64,000 nt of DNA from Lachnospiraceae bacterium (lineage in GTDB: Bacteria; Bacillota; Clostridia; Lachnospirales; Lachnospiraceae), in NCBI GenBank assembly GCA_024403515.1, contig JAKSRS010000005.1:29527-93526 (forward strand). Reading direction: 5' to 3'. Positions 33,828 through 43,418 of this stretch are shown here, one piece after another. The translations under genes were made by a program, and so were the position numbers. The notes beneath the pieces were generated by a model, which was not told the DNA's origin, ran no database searches, and worked only from the letters and a program-made list of their open reading frames with translations. Numbering within the stretch: the first letter of the stretch is position 1; every line of letters starts with the position of its first letter.

Positions 33828-36284
33828 TTATAACATTTCTTGCTTTACTTTTTCAACCACAACCGAAATATCGTCAAGATACATTTCAAGGTGACTGTTT
33901 ATAAAGTCTGTATGTCCACTTTTAGCAGCCATCTCCATAATCTCGGAGAATTCTCCCATAGAGTTTTGTCCAAGCTGCCTGCTGGTACTTTTAAGCCCGT
34001 GAACCTTGGTTCTGAATAAATCGATATCTGTCCTAAAGATTTCCGGAAGTGACTGTAAAATGTTTTCACATTCTTTTATATAGCTTTCCTTTACCTGATT
34101 AGTAACACCTATCTGCGAACCGAGCATAAGCATATCCGTTACCAGATATGGCCTTCTATACTTGTTGGGAAGATTCTCTTCAATCACATCCTTTAGTTTG
34201 GCCATTACTATCGGCTTTTCAAGATAGTCAGTAAAACCGTGTGCCTTACTTATGGTCTTCATCTCGTCTGTGATATCTGCAGTAATCATGATGACAGGCT
34301 TTTCCTTACACTTGCTGTCCCCGGATTTGATGACATCCATTGTCTCAACTCCGGACATAATAGGCATCATCTGATCAAGCATGATTAGGTCATATTCATT
34401 GTCTTTGCAAAGTGCAACCGCCTCTCGTCCGCTATATGCTTTTTCAATCATAAAGCCCCATGGACGAGTCATTTCCTGGAAAATTTGCTGGTTTACATCC
34501 ATATCATCTACCACAAGTACCCGGGCATTGGGATATCGATAGGCCGGAACAACTTTATTGAAATCCTCAATTGTTGATATAGGTGCCAGATTCTTATCTA
34601 TAACAAATTCAGGCTTATCCTTTCTTGTGTCTCTGCTTCCGTCGGGTAACAAGTCACAAAAGTCCTGATAGAATGTCGCTGTCATAGTTGTTCCGGATTG
34701 TCCGTCACTTTCTGCCACTATATCTCCACCCATCATTACGCAAAGCTCCTTAATGATTGAAAGACCAAGCCCGGTTCCTTCTATGGCCTTTTCGCTGGCG
34801 TAACTTACAAACTCTGTAAATATGGTTGATATCTGTTCTTCACTCATACCAATGCCACTATCACTTACAACCAGGGTAATAAAGGCTCTGCCTTCTTTTT
34901 CCTCCATAGAGACATCACAGTTAATAAATCCTGATTCAGTGAACTTAACTGCATTAGATAAAAGGTTTTGAACTATCTCTCTTATACGCATCTCGTCGCC
35001 TGAAAGCTTTTTAGCAATCGGCGTATGCGATTTTAGTGTAAACTCGACGTTCTTTCCTCGTAAGTTCACAAGGGTTGTAAATGCCTGATCTGAAATCAGT
35101 TCATAAAATTCATAAGGTTTATTTTCAAGTTTTAAGACCCCGTTTTCCATCTTGGAATATTCAAGTATTGAATTTACTATCGAAAGAAGGTTTTCACCTG
35201 CCTGGCGTACCTGATCAACCAACATCGATGTTTTTTCTGAAATAGGATGTCTTCCGAGAATAATCTCGCTTCCCCCGATAATGGCATGAAGAGGGCTTCT
35301 AAGCTCGTGGCTCATCTTGGCAAGATACATACTCTTATTGCTTGCATCCTCTTGGGCTCTTTTGGTCTCGTTCTTTTGCGTTGATACATCATTTAAAAGC
35401 CATATAAAGCCTGCTGGCTTTCCCTTCAAAAAGACCTTCTGAAGTAAACAGTTATAATACTTTCCTTCAATTTCTAACTCTGTCGGGTCTGTATAATGAG
35501 TAGCCCACTCAACCATTACATCCTTTTTACGATAATTTGTCGGGTTGGCTTCAAAGCCTTCAATCATACGCGGGAACAGTTCTCTTGCTGACTTACTCGC
35601 GTCAAGATAAAACATATCTTCATCAAAGAGAATGCTGGCTGCGCCTACGGATGAGAAAAGTTCATCTTTAATAACTGTTGTTGCATCTATCATCTTATAG
35701 GTTCTAAGAAGGTAGTTAATTATAAAACAGGTAATAAAAAGTGCAGGCGCCATTATATATTTATCTTTAATGTTCCATATTATTGTAATAACAAAGCCTA
35801 TAAGTGGAATCAAAAATCCTGTAAGTAATCCCACATTTGTGGCTCTTTGCTTTCTTGTAAAGGACTTTTTTATTAAGGCCGCAACCACAAACACAAGCAG
35901 ATGCGCCGAGACAAAAATCAGAAAGAAAAGAACGAATTTACGATAGCTTGTTCCTTCTTCAACCTGAAGGCATATAAGAACTACCATAATAATATCAAGC
36001 GCTGATACCAGAACATGAATTATGGCATGCTGCTTTATCTCCATTAATTCCACTATGTAATAGAAAAGTATTGAGAATACCTGGACCAAAAGAAAGTCTT
36101 TAAGCAACCTGAATACCTGCGGAGCCCCAACAAGTTCTTCGGTCAAAAGATAAAAGTAATATAACGATATAACGACCAAAACCATAGGCAAAAGTCTATG
36201 GTTTTTAGAGTGAAGTCCTACAAATATATAATTTACAACTGTTAAAAGAGCAAAGCCCAAACAAAACAGAATAAGTATCAGCAT
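33828..36284 (-). CDS. Hybrid sensor histidine kinase (7TM, PAS, HisKA, HATPase, REC, HPt)
   Basis: An 818-residue phosphorelay protein. Residues about 1-195 are a seven-helix N-terminal sensor region; about 205-305 a PAS-like domain; about 315-385 HisKA with the phosphorylated His326 in MSHELRSPLHAI; about 430-545 the ATPase with NLLSNAVKF and GTGLGLSI; about 588-710 a receiver with RVLVVDDMD and the phosphoacceptor Asp in LIMLDQMMP; about 725-818 an HPt domain with VHGLKSTSRQLG. All relay steps are thus within one chain. The start overlaps the stop of the HD-GYP gene (TAATG), indicating coupling and a probable shared pathway. The output may be the receiver of the HD-GYP protein, or an unlinked regulator. 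Confidence 0.95.
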   Translation of the reverse strand: MLILILFCLGFALLTVVNYIFVGLHSKNHRLLPMVLVVISLYYFYLLTEELVGAPQVFRLLKDFLLVQVFSILFYYIVELMEIKQHAIIHVLVSALDIIMVVLICLQVEEGTSYRKFVLFFLIFVSAHLLVFVVAALIKKSFTRKQRATNVGLLTGFLIPLIGFVITIIWNIKDKYIMAPALFITCFIINYLLRTYKMIDATTVIKDELFSSVGAASILFDEDMFYLDASKSARELFPRMIEGFEANPTNYRKKDVMVEWATHYTDPTELEIEGKYYNCLLQKVFLKGKPAGFIWLLNDVSTQKNETKRAQEDASNKSMYLAKMSHELRSPLHAIIGGSEIILGRHPISEKTSMLVDQVRQAGENLLSIVNSILEYSKMENGVLKLENKPYEFYELISDQAFTTLVNLRGKNVEFTLKSHTPIAKKLSGDEMRIREIVQNLLSNAVKFTESGFINCDVSMEEKEGRAFITLVVSDSGIGMSEEQISTIFTEFVSYASEKAIEGTGLGLSIIKELCVMMGGDIVAESDGQSGTTMTATFYQDFCDLLPDGSRDTRKDKPEFVIDKNLAPISTIEDFNKVVPAYRYPNARVLVVDDMDVNQQIFQEMTRPWGFMIEKAYSGREAVALCKDNEYDLIMLDQMMPIMSGVETMDVIKSGDSKCKEKPVIMITADITDEMKTISKAHGFTDYLEKPIVMAKLKDVIEENLPNKYRRPYLVTDMLMLGSQIGVTNQVKESYIKECENILQSLPEIFRTDIDLFRTKVHGLKSTSRQLGQNSMGEFSEIMEMAAKSGHTDFINSHLEMYLDDISVVVEKVKQEML

Positions 36285-37729
36285 TAGCAGTCAATCCTCC
36301 ATTCCTTTACTATTCGGTCAACTTCTTTTCTTACATAGAAGTTTTGGAAAGGTTTAGCTATGTAGCCTGCGGCGTTTAGCTTACGGCAGGTAAGCACTGT
36401 CTCTCGGTTACATATAGCTGTTAAAAAGAGAATCGGTATGTGATCCTTGGCATAGTAGTTATTTATTCGTCTTGTTGTTTCGATACCATTTAATTCAGGC
36501 ATATCGATATCCATAATAATCAAATCCGGCGCTTCGTTATTCTCAAGGTAATTAAGTACATCCATACCGCAAATGAAGGTTTTAACGTTATAGTCACCTT
36601 TCAAAATATCCTTAAGTATCTCAAGGTTTGTTTCCATATCGTCAACGGCAAGAACTGTCTTAATAGGTCTTAACATCTCACTTCGTTTTTCTTCACGCTC
36701 CAAAACCTCGGGTTTTCTTGCAGCGCCTTCAAGAATTGTTATATTCATGTTTTCACGCTCTGATAGATCCAAATCAGTATTACTGTTTACTAGTCTTACT
36801 ACAGGGCGAAGGTTATGTACTCCTGAGTTTTCAACGATGATACCCGTTTCACCGTTAGATAAAACAACCTCTGTTCCCTTTGGATGTAAGGGCACTACCT
36901 GGATAAAGGCCTGAACAATTTCACGGTTTACTAAAATACCGCTTGCTCCCATAAGGTATTCGATTGCTTCAAATGGAGAATAACCTTCTTTGTATGCTCT
37001 GTCTGTAACTAAAGCGTCATATATATCTGCCACATGAATAATCTTTGTGATTCTAGGAAGTTCTTCACCTGTCATTCCTGTAGGATAACCACTTCCGTCT
37101 TCATTCTCATGGTGAAGTAAAACTGCATTTTTTACCTTCGATGAAATGTCGGTTCTATCCACCAAAAGTTCATAAGACTGCTTAGGATGAGTTTTCATAA
37201 GCTGATACTCTTCCTTGGTAAGCTGTCCTTGCTTATTCAAAATTTCGGTAGGGATTTTTAACTTTCCTATATCATGCAAAAGTCCGGCAAGTACCAAATC
37301 GGATAGTTCATAATCGTTTAAATCCATGCTGATTCCGATAATGCAGGATAACACTGCGACATTTACTGAATGACCAAATGTATAATCGTCAAAAGAACGC
37401 AAGTCAGACATATCTAGCGTTGTAATCCCCTTTTCAAGGATTTCTTCAACGATACGTCTTGCAATAGACATAGCCTTATCAAGATCAAGATCAGCTATAC
37501 ACTTCATGCCATCTCCTCTAAGAGTTGGTGAAATCATAGGTTCTATCTCGATATCAGCCGAAATGCTGTCTTCTATATATAGATGTGAATAACCGTACTC
37601 AACTAAGCGGTCTAAGTAGTGTCTTGTTAATATACAGCCACGTGCCATGACCATTCTTCCGGTTGTATCAAATAAATCATGTCCAAGAATTGAGCCTTCC
37701 TGAACATTTTTAATTCTCATATATCTCAT
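36284..37729 (-). CDS. HD-GYP phosphodiesterase with C-terminal receiver domain
   Basis: A 481-residue protein. Residues about 100-270 are an HD-GYP domain: HSVNVAVLS, LLHDIGKLKIP (His152, Asp153), HPKQSYELL, HHENEDGSGYP and HVADIYDAL, so the metal ligands and the GYP triad are intact, consistent with cyclic-di-GMP hydrolysis. Residues about 355-478 are a receiver with TVLAVDDMETN and phosphoacceptor Asp407 in LIIMDIDMPELNG. The receiver at the C-terminus rather than the N-terminus is the less common order. GAGGCG precedes the ATG. It is the first gene of a pair with the hybrid kinase, the likely phosphodonor, giving a cyclic-di-GMP output from that sensor. Confidence 0.93.
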   Translation of the reverse strand: MRYMRIKNVQEGSILGHDLFDTTGRMVMARGCILTRHYLDRLVEYGYSHLYIEDSISADIEIEPMISPTLRGDGMKCIADLDLDKAMSIARRIVEEILEKGITTLDMSDLRSFDDYTFGHSVNVAVLSCIIGISMDLNDYELSDLVLAGLLHDIGKLKIPTEILNKQGQLTKEEYQLMKTHPKQSYELLVDRTDISSKVKNAVLLHHENEDGSGYPTGMTGEELPRITKIIHVADIYDALVTDRAYKEGYSPFEAIEYLMGASGILVNREIVQAFIQVVPLHPKGTEVVLSNGETGIIVENSGVHNLRPVVRLVNSNTDLDLSERENMNITILEGAARKPEVLEREEKRSEMLRPIKTVLAVDDMETNLEILKDILKGDYNVKTFICGMDVLNYLENNEAPDLIIMDIDMPELNGIETTRRINNYYAKDHIPILFLTAICNRETVLTCRKLNAAGYIAKPFQNFYVRKEVDRIVKEWRIDC

Positions 37730-37840
37730 AAAAATTCGCCTCTCACAGTATCAAACCGACTACTGTGAATTGTAAATAGTTGTTATTACCCTAGGATTAG
37801 CGAATTCCTGCTCCCCTTAAAAAGCATTTCAAACAATAAC

Positions 37841-37888
37841 ATAGCACCGAATGATATGCAAGATAATCTTACACTCCTTCGGTGCTAT
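37841..37888. terminator. Inverted repeat downstream of the small lipoprotein gene
   Basis: ATAGCACCGAA at 37841-37851 pairs with TTCGGTGCTAT at 37878-37888 around a 26-base loop; the minus-strand tail is GTTATTGTTTG. A weak terminator for the lipoprotein gene is possible. Confidence 0.4.
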
Positions 37889-37968
37889 ATTGATATCTCC
37901 CGTATAATTCAATTATTTAAAAACTCAATAGTTTATAGCTATTTACAGGTTTTATCGGTTAATAGAAA

Positions 37969-38406
37969 TTACTTATTCTTTATTCCAAAACCTTCAGTAA
38001 AGTCGCCTTTAACAGCATATTCATATGTGTGTCCATATGCTACCTTTCCAAGGTCAACTTTTCCCGCGCTTCGTGAAATATGTTTTCCATCGACTGAATC
38101 ACTTAAAAAGATTTCAATACTAAAGTCTTGTGGAATTTGACCATCCGGAAAATCAATTTCTGTAAATACAAAACTGTAACTTCCCGAAAGGACGCTTGAG
38201 TTGGCATTAATTACTGTAGGTGAACCGCAATGCTCGCCATCACAGTAGTAAGCCATCGATGCGCTGTAAATCTTATCTGCCTTGTCAATATCTACCTTTA
38301 TTACCACTTCGTTTCTTTCAGGTTCTTTGACTGTATCCTTACAGCCACATAGAAAAACTAGTAAAACACAAAGTGAAACTGCTCCCAAAATACTTTTTAT
38401 ATTCAT
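37969..38406 (-). CDS. Small lipoprotein of unknown function
   Basis: A 145-residue protein with a lipoprotein signal: MNIKSILGAVSLCVLLVFLCGC, with lipidation Cys near residue 22. The mature part (about 120 residues) is polar and beta-rich in appearance, has one CDGEHCGSP segment with two Cys that may form a disulphide, and ends GIKNK. No family is recognised. GGAGGGAAG stands before the ATG. It is isolated between the HD-GYP gene and the mannoside operon and is probably its own unit. Confidence 0.75.
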   Translation of the reverse strand: MNIKSILGAVSLCVLLVFLCGCKDTVKEPERNEVVIKVDIDKADKIYSASMAYYCDGEHCGSPTVINANSSVLSGSYSFVFTEIDFPDGQIPQDFSIEIFLSDSVDGKHISRSAGKVDLGKVAYGHTYEYAVKGDFTEGFGIKNK

Positions 38407-38566
38407 ATCTTCCCTCCGTCATAATGTGAGTGATAAGTTTTTATATCTTTCATATCAGATATAATCTTTCTTTATACCTGATATGATAAAGAAGGAATAT
38501 GAATATAATGCGGTGAGCTTTCTTAAGTAATTATTATATAAAAAGACCCGTTTATTAATATTTTCT

Positions 38567-39790
38567 TTACTTACAAGCCTTTGCGATTGATACGTCTACA
38601 GGCTTATAAGGAATGAGCATTGACTGAAGCGCATGGTAAATATCAGATTTACCGGGCCAAACGGTGGTCATAACCTTATTATTTTCATCCATCTGGTGGT
38701 ACCAGCTACCGCAGGAATGATCTAAAACCACTTCATCTAAATACTTCAAAAATTCAGAGTAGTTTTGGGCATATAAAGGATTTTTAGTAACCCTGTATAA
38801 AACTGCTGAGGAATTGATGGCTTCAGCAAGTGTCCAGTGCATTCTGTCGTGAACAACAGGCTTTCCTGCCCAGTCGGTTGTGTATACAATACCCGGCGCT
38901 CCGTCTGCGTTCCATGCATCTGAAATTGCACGTTCAAAAAGTTTGCAGGCAGTTTCAATATATGGCTTGGCTTTTTCTCCATCGGTACCATAAGTTGAAG
39001 TAGCCCACTGAGTTATAAGTCTTGCCCATTCAATTCCGTGTCCGGGTGTCGCACCGTAAGGCTTGAAAGGATCGTCAGGCTTTTCTTTATTCTTCTCAAG
39101 ATCAAACTTCCAGTCACTTGTAAAATGCTCAGGAATTCTATAGTCATTGGCCTTAGCCCATTCAATCACGTGGTCTACTATCCTTCCGGCTCTTACACGA
39201 TATTTCTCGTCACCTATGGCATCTGCGACAGCAAGAAATGCTTCTACTGTATGCATGTTTGCATTTACGCCCCTGTAATCATCAAGAACGGTAAATTCTG
39301 TATTCCATGTATCGCATGAAAGACCTTCTTCTTCATTCCAGAACTTTTCATCATATACTTTTAAGGCCTCATTTAAAAGTTCCTTGGCGCCTTCTCTTCC
39401 TGCAAGCAAGGCACTTGTGGAGGCTAAGATTACAAAAGCATGAGCATAGCACTGCTTATCGGGTAAAATCTTATCGTCTTTGGTAAGTCCTGCATACCAG
39501 CCACCATTTTTCTTATCTTTCAATTCATCGCTAAGGCCCCTGATTGCAGCATCGACAAGTTCTTCGCTCCCCGTGTGTCCTAAAAGAGTTCCGATGCTGT
39601 ATACATGAGCCATTCGGCTTGTAATCCAGGTTTCACGGTTTTTATCAATCCAGGGAGTACCATCATCTGAAAGGTAGTAAGATGAACCCTTAGGTGAAGG
39701 AAACTTGTGGCCAAAAGAAAGTAACGCCTCTACATTTTCTTCTAAAAATTTCTTATTTTCAGCTGTATCGATAATATACTTTTTATCCAT
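38567..39790 (-). CDS. D-mannose isomerase (YihS-like, AGE superfamily)
   Basis: A 407-residue (alpha/alpha)6-barrel enzyme of the N-acylglucosamine 2-epimerase superfamily. The pattern follows the YihS aldose-ketose isomerase branch: TWITSRMAHVYS (Arg59), DKQCYAHAFVILA, YRGVNANMHTVEAFLA (His180), GATPGHGIEWARL (His251, Glu254) and WPGKSDIYHALQS (His386). Family knowledge: these enzymes interconvert mannose and fructose or the matching sulfo/deoxy sugars. Being in one operon with a beta-mannosidase and a LacI regulator supports mannose to fructose conversion; cellobiose/mannobiose 2-epimerase is a less likely alternative. GGCGG ribosome binding site before the ATG. A hairpin lies in the gap to the upstream gene. 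Confidence 0.85.
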   Translation of the reverse strand: MDKKYIIDTAENKKFLEENVEALLSFGHKFPSPKGSSYYLSDDGTPWIDKNRETWITSRMAHVYSIGTLLGHTGSEELVDAAIRGLSDELKDKKNGGWYAGLTKDDKILPDKQCYAHAFVILASTSALLAGREGAKELLNEALKVYDEKFWNEEEGLSCDTWNTEFTVLDDYRGVNANMHTVEAFLAVADAIGDEKYRVRAGRIVDHVIEWAKANDYRIPEHFTSDWKFDLEKNKEKPDDPFKPYGATPGHGIEWARLITQWATSTYGTDGEKAKPYIETACKLFERAISDAWNADGAPGIVYTTDWAGKPVVHDRMHWTLAEAINSSAVLYRVTKNPLYAQNYSEFLKYLDEVVLDHSCGSWYHQMDENNKVMTTVWPGKSDIYHALQSMLIPYKPVDVSIAKACK

Positions 39791-39818
39791 GACATATCCG
39801 CCTTTTCTAATAATGTAA

Positions 39819-39852
39819 GTCTTACCGGATAAAAAACTTTACCCGGTAAGAC
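39819..39852 (-). other. Hairpin between beta-mannosidase and mannose isomerase genes
   Basis: GTCTTACCGG pairs with CCGGTAAGAC around a 14-base loop that contains TTTTTT on the minus strand. There is no T-tract after the stem, so mRNA processing or differential stability within the operon is more likely than termination. Confidence 0.6.
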
Positions 39853-39861
39853 ATTTATTAA

Positions 39862-42387
39862 CTATCTGATATCGTAAACGCTTCTTACTTCAATCTTATC
39901 TGCGTCACCCTTTAATATCTTCACGCGCTTTTCACCTGCGTGAATATCAAAGAAGTTATCTGATAAAATCAAGTCATCGTTTGCATTTCTGATTTCAATG
40001 CTCTTAGCGTAATTTCTTGCGCTTACTACTATTTCATCACCTTCAACTCTTACTGAAAGTTCAGGGTCTTCAAAGTTGAAGTGCTTGGGAGGACAGAATA
40101 AAACTGATCCTTCTGAAATGATTGCTTCTCCGTCTAAAAGCTGATAGCTTACATAGTTGTCGTAAAGTTTGGCATCATGTAAATCCACTTTATCAAGCCA
40201 TACAGATGATAAGGCATCTACCGAAATGCTTTCTTTTGCCTGCTTAATAACACTGCCCTTAGGGTCTCTAAGCTGCCATGCTACTGTAAGTTTCTTGGCG
40301 TTCATTGTTTCGTTGGCTACACTGAGTCTTATGGACTTTTTAACATCAAAAGGTTCGGCATTAACGTTCATTGTCTGAGTAAGAAGTCCTTCTTCCTCAC
40401 ATGAAAGCATCACTGGTGCAAAGAAACGCTTTGCGAAATAATGAAGAGCCTTCCATCTTCCGTAGTAATCGATTGATGACCAGGAAGCTACGGGCCAGCA
40501 GTCGTTTAACTGCCAGTAAACTGTACCCATGCAGCGGCCTCTGTTGCGTCTGAAGTGCTCTACGCCGTATCTTATGGCTTCAGCCTGTAAAAGCTGTGAC
40601 GCATAGATAAGAGTATCGAGGTTATTAGGATACAAGAAGGTCTGCTCCATGTAGTTCATAATCTTTCCGTTGGCTGCTGCGTTTCTTTGGTGCTTTTCCA
40701 TTACATGTGAAAAAACGTTTCTGTCCTTAGGAAGTGTGAAGCTTTCAACGGTCTTTATTGAAGGGAATGACTGGAAGCCAAACTCTGATAAGTATCTGAA
40801 ATAGAACTGACGATACTCTGTAAAGGGTTTGTTTCCGTGCCATACTTCCCAATAGTGAACATCTCCTCGATCGGGATCGTTGGGATAATCAAAGGCTCCG
40901 CCTGTTGAAGGGCTTGCAGGCCAGTAAAATCTGTCGGGATCTTCCTTTTCAAGAAGTCTTGGGAAGAGATACTCATACATCTTTACATAATCGCTTTTAA
41001 TCTCGTTTTTAGCACCCCAGGTTCCCTGCGCTACAAACATTTCCATTTCGTTATTTCCGCACCAAAGGCCTAAACTTGCGTGGTGTGAAAGTCTTCTAAT
41101 CTGCTCTTTAAGCTCAGTCATTATGTTTTCTTCAAACTCAGGTGTGAGTCTGTAGTTTGCGCAGGCAAACATAAAGTCCTGCCATACCATAAGTCCAAGT
41201 TCGTCGCAGGCATCAAAGAATGCATCTGAAGGGTAAAGTCCGCCACCCCAGACACGGATACTGTTAAAGTTTGCTGCCACGCACTGCTCTAATAAGTTTC
41301 TGGTTCTTTCAGGGCTTGTTCTTGAAAGAATGTTATCTTCGGGAATGTAGTCAGCACCCATGGCAAATATCTTTACACCGTTTACTACATGGGCAAACTC
41401 AGCGCCGTATTCATCCTTGGCAGTAGACATTTCCATCTTTCTGATACCGATTCTTTTGGTATTAGTATCAATAAGTACGCCGTTTGAGAAAAGCTCAACT
41501 GTAACGGTGTACAAAGGATGTTCACCAAAACCGTTAGGCCACCAGAGCTTGGGATTTTTAATCTCAACAGCCTCTGAAGCGTCTATGGAATCAATCAATA
41601 CCTTTCCGTCAGGATCATTTACAGTTATAAGCAAGGATAAATTTTTCTCGTCCTTATAGTCTTTCCAATCTGCTTCTAAAGCTTCATAGGCTCTTCTTGC
41701 TACGCTTTTACTTTTCAGTTCTTCTTCGTTTTGTGCAAGGCAGATTGCTGCGTCAACCGAAAGTTTTACTGACGATAAATCTTCGTTAAATTCCTCGTGA
41801 ATGTAAGTCTTTGTAAGTCTTGCCGTATCTATTAAAAGAAGTTCTACGCCCTTCCAAAGTCCTGCATCAGGAAGGCGGGGGCCCCAGTCCCATCCGAACA
41901 TGTAATGACCTTTTCGGATGTTAGGAAATCCGTTCATGGCATCTTCTGTACCAAGTATTGCCGGGTCTTCTTCGAACTTTTTGGCAATAAAATTAACGGG
42001 TGAATAGAAATGAATTATAAGCTCATTTGCTTTGGCCCTAAGTAATGTAGAAACAGAATAATCCCAAACGCGGTGCATATTCTCAACATGTGCAAGCAAA
42101 GTGCCGTTTAAGATAATATCTGCAACTGTATCAACTCCGTTGAATCTTAAAATAGCTTCATCTGCTTTATTAATTTCATCTATATCAAGATCAAAGACCT
42201 TACGATATTCAAAGTCTTTCTTCATAAGCTCTAAAGCCGCGTCTTCGTTGTCTCGATAGTACGGTTCCTCCATACGGCCCTGGTCCAATAAGTCCTGATA
42301 AACTGAACCGGGAACCTTGGCAGGATAATACTTTTCTTCATCTGCAATTCTCATTTCCCATGAATTGTTTAAATCCATTTTCTTCAT
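39862..42387 (-). CDS. Beta-mannosidase, glycoside hydrolase family 2
   Basis: An 841-residue GH2 enzyme releasing mannose from the non-reducing end of beta-mannosides, cytoplasmic as no signal peptide is present. The N-terminal sugar-binding jelly roll (1-185) has FGWDWGPRLPDAGLWKGVELL, typical of beta-mannosidase rather than beta-galactosidase. The barrel carries the acid/base Glu447 in LWCGNNEMEMF and the nucleophile Glu535 in YLSEFGFQSFPS. A final beta domain ends the protein. The ATG is three bases after the lacI stop, with GAAAGAGG upstream, so it is co-transcribed with its regulator. Substrates are probably imported manno-oligosaccharides or N-glycan beta-mannosides. Confidence 0.96.
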   Translation of the reverse strand: MKKMDLNNSWEMRIADEEKYYPAKVPGSVYQDLLDQGRMEEPYYRDNEDAALELMKKDFEYRKVFDLDIDEINKADEAILRFNGVDTVADIILNGTLLAHVENMHRVWDYSVSTLLRAKANELIIHFYSPVNFIAKKFEEDPAILGTEDAMNGFPNIRKGHYMFGWDWGPRLPDAGLWKGVELLLIDTARLTKTYIHEEFNEDLSSVKLSVDAAICLAQNEEELKSKSVARRAYEALEADWKDYKDEKNLSLLITVNDPDGKVLIDSIDASEAVEIKNPKLWWPNGFGEHPLYTVTVELFSNGVLIDTNTKRIGIRKMEMSTAKDEYGAEFAHVVNGVKIFAMGADYIPEDNILSRTSPERTRNLLEQCVAANFNSIRVWGGGLYPSDAFFDACDELGLMVWQDFMFACANYRLTPEFEENIMTELKEQIRRLSHHASLGLWCGNNEMEMFVAQGTWGAKNEIKSDYVKMYEYLFPRLLEKEDPDRFYWPASPSTGGAFDYPNDPDRGDVHYWEVWHGNKPFTEYRQFYFRYLSEFGFQSFPSIKTVESFTLPKDRNVFSHVMEKHQRNAAANGKIMNYMEQTFLYPNNLDTLIYASQLLQAEAIRYGVEHFRRNRGRCMGTVYWQLNDCWPVASWSSIDYYGRWKALHYFAKRFFAPVMLSCEEEGLLTQTMNVNAEPFDVKKSIRLSVANETMNAKKLTVAWQLRDPKGSVIKQAKESISVDALSSVWLDKVDLHDAKLYDNYVSYQLLDGEAIISEGSVLFCPPKHFNFEDPELSVRVEGDEIVVSARNYAKSIEIRNANDDLILSDNFFDIHAGEKRVKILKGDADKIEVRSVYDIR

Positions 42388-42389
42388 AG

Positions 42390-43388
42390 CTATACCTCTT
42401 TCCTTCCTACTGATTGTCTTTCAACCATATCGCCTTCAACGACTATTCGGCCGATGGCATAATCTTTATCTTCAATTTTATTAACAATTGTTGTTACTAC
42501 GTTTGACAAAAGTGCGTCCGTGTCGACACCGTAAGTGGTTATCTTAGGATTTGAAATTTCTGAATATATATAGTTATCAAAGCCTACGACTGATACGTCC
42601 TCGGGAATCTTGTAACCTTCACTTTGAAGCTTTCTTACAAGTTCAAAAGCCGTGGCATCACTGTTACAGACAAAGGCAGACGGCATTTTTTTAGGAAGAT
42701 TAATCTCAATTCCCATTCCACCTTCATCACGGTCTTCGATAAGCCAGTGCGAAGGAGTTTCAAGCCCGGCCTTTATCATAGCTTTAAGATATCCCATATA
42801 CCGGTCCATGATGCTACTGGTGCTTTTTATGCTTCCAACGAAGGCAATATCCTTATGCCCCATGTTAATCAGGTAGTTAGTAAGAATAGCTGCACCGTAA
42901 ACACTATCGCTTACAACCGCATCTTCCCTTACTTCCTCATCATAAAAGTCCATGTAAAGAAGGGGAATCTCGCTTTTCTTTAAAAGCTTTAAGTAGTCTC
43001 TTTTCATCTGCCCTAAAACTATTATGGCATCGACCTGATTATTTGTTATTAATTGAGGTGTTTTTAAGCCGTCCTCATCTTCTCTTTTCACTATTTCCAA
43101 AAAGCCCATCTGCCCCTTTTCACTGAGCATTAAAAGGGTCTTCTGATAAAGCTTTGTATAATATGATTCGTCACCTAAAAAGTGCTCTCCTACCAAAATC
43201 CCTACGTAATGTGGTCTTCCGTCCTTATCACTTTTATTGTAAACATATCCAAGTTCATCGGCCCGTTTAAGTATCATTTCCCTGACTTTATCGCTGACAC
43301 CGTCTTTACCGGTTATGGCTTTAGAAACTGATACTGTACTAATTCCAAGGTCCTTGGCTATTTCACTCATAGTTACGTTCTTGGCCAT
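42390..43388 (-). CDS. LacI-family transcriptional regulator of the mannoside operon
   Basis: A 332-residue LacI/GalR regulator. The N-terminal helix-turn-helix VTMSEIAKDLGISTVSVSKAITGKDGVS is at about 5-32, followed by the hinge helix region and a periplasmic-binding-like effector domain (GILVGEHFLGDESYYTKLYQ, DAIIVLG, FVGSIKSTSSIMDRY, VVGFDNYIYS). It leads the operon for beta-mannosidase and mannose isomerase and probably represses it until a mannoside or mannose binds. Its own promoter (43419-43447) overlaps a repeated 13-bp element, which may be its operator, so it should be autoregulated. Confidence 0.93.
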   Translation of the reverse strand: MAKNVTMSEIAKDLGISTVSVSKAITGKDGVSDKVREMILKRADELGYVYNKSDKDGRPHYVGILVGEHFLGDESYYTKLYQKTLLMLSEKGQMGFLEIVKREDEDGLKTPQLITNNQVDAIIVLGQMKRDYLKLLKKSEIPLLYMDFYDEEVREDAVVSDSVYGAAILTNYLINMGHKDIAFVGSIKSTSSIMDRYMGYLKAMIKAGLETPSHWLIEDRDEGGMGIEINLPKKMPSAFVCNSDATAFELVRKLQSEGYKIPEDVSVVGFDNYIYSEISNPKITTYGVDTDALLSNVVTTIVNKIEDKDYAIGRIVVEGDMVERQSVGRKEV

Positions 43389-43418
43389 TATCGTTTTTCC
43401 TTTCGGTTGTATGGGTAT

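Noticed and set aside
38567..39790. Cellobiose 2-epimerase or N-acetylglucosamine 2-epimerase
   Set aside because: Same superfamily, but the NANMH, GHGIEWARL and DIYHA blocks fit the YihS isomerase branch better; kept as an alternative in the entry.
41360..41659. Plus-strand frames of about 100 codons opposite the beta-mannosidase and similar frames opposite rny, copA and the chemoreceptor
   Set aside because: Composition mirrors the real gene on the other strand; no initiation signals.
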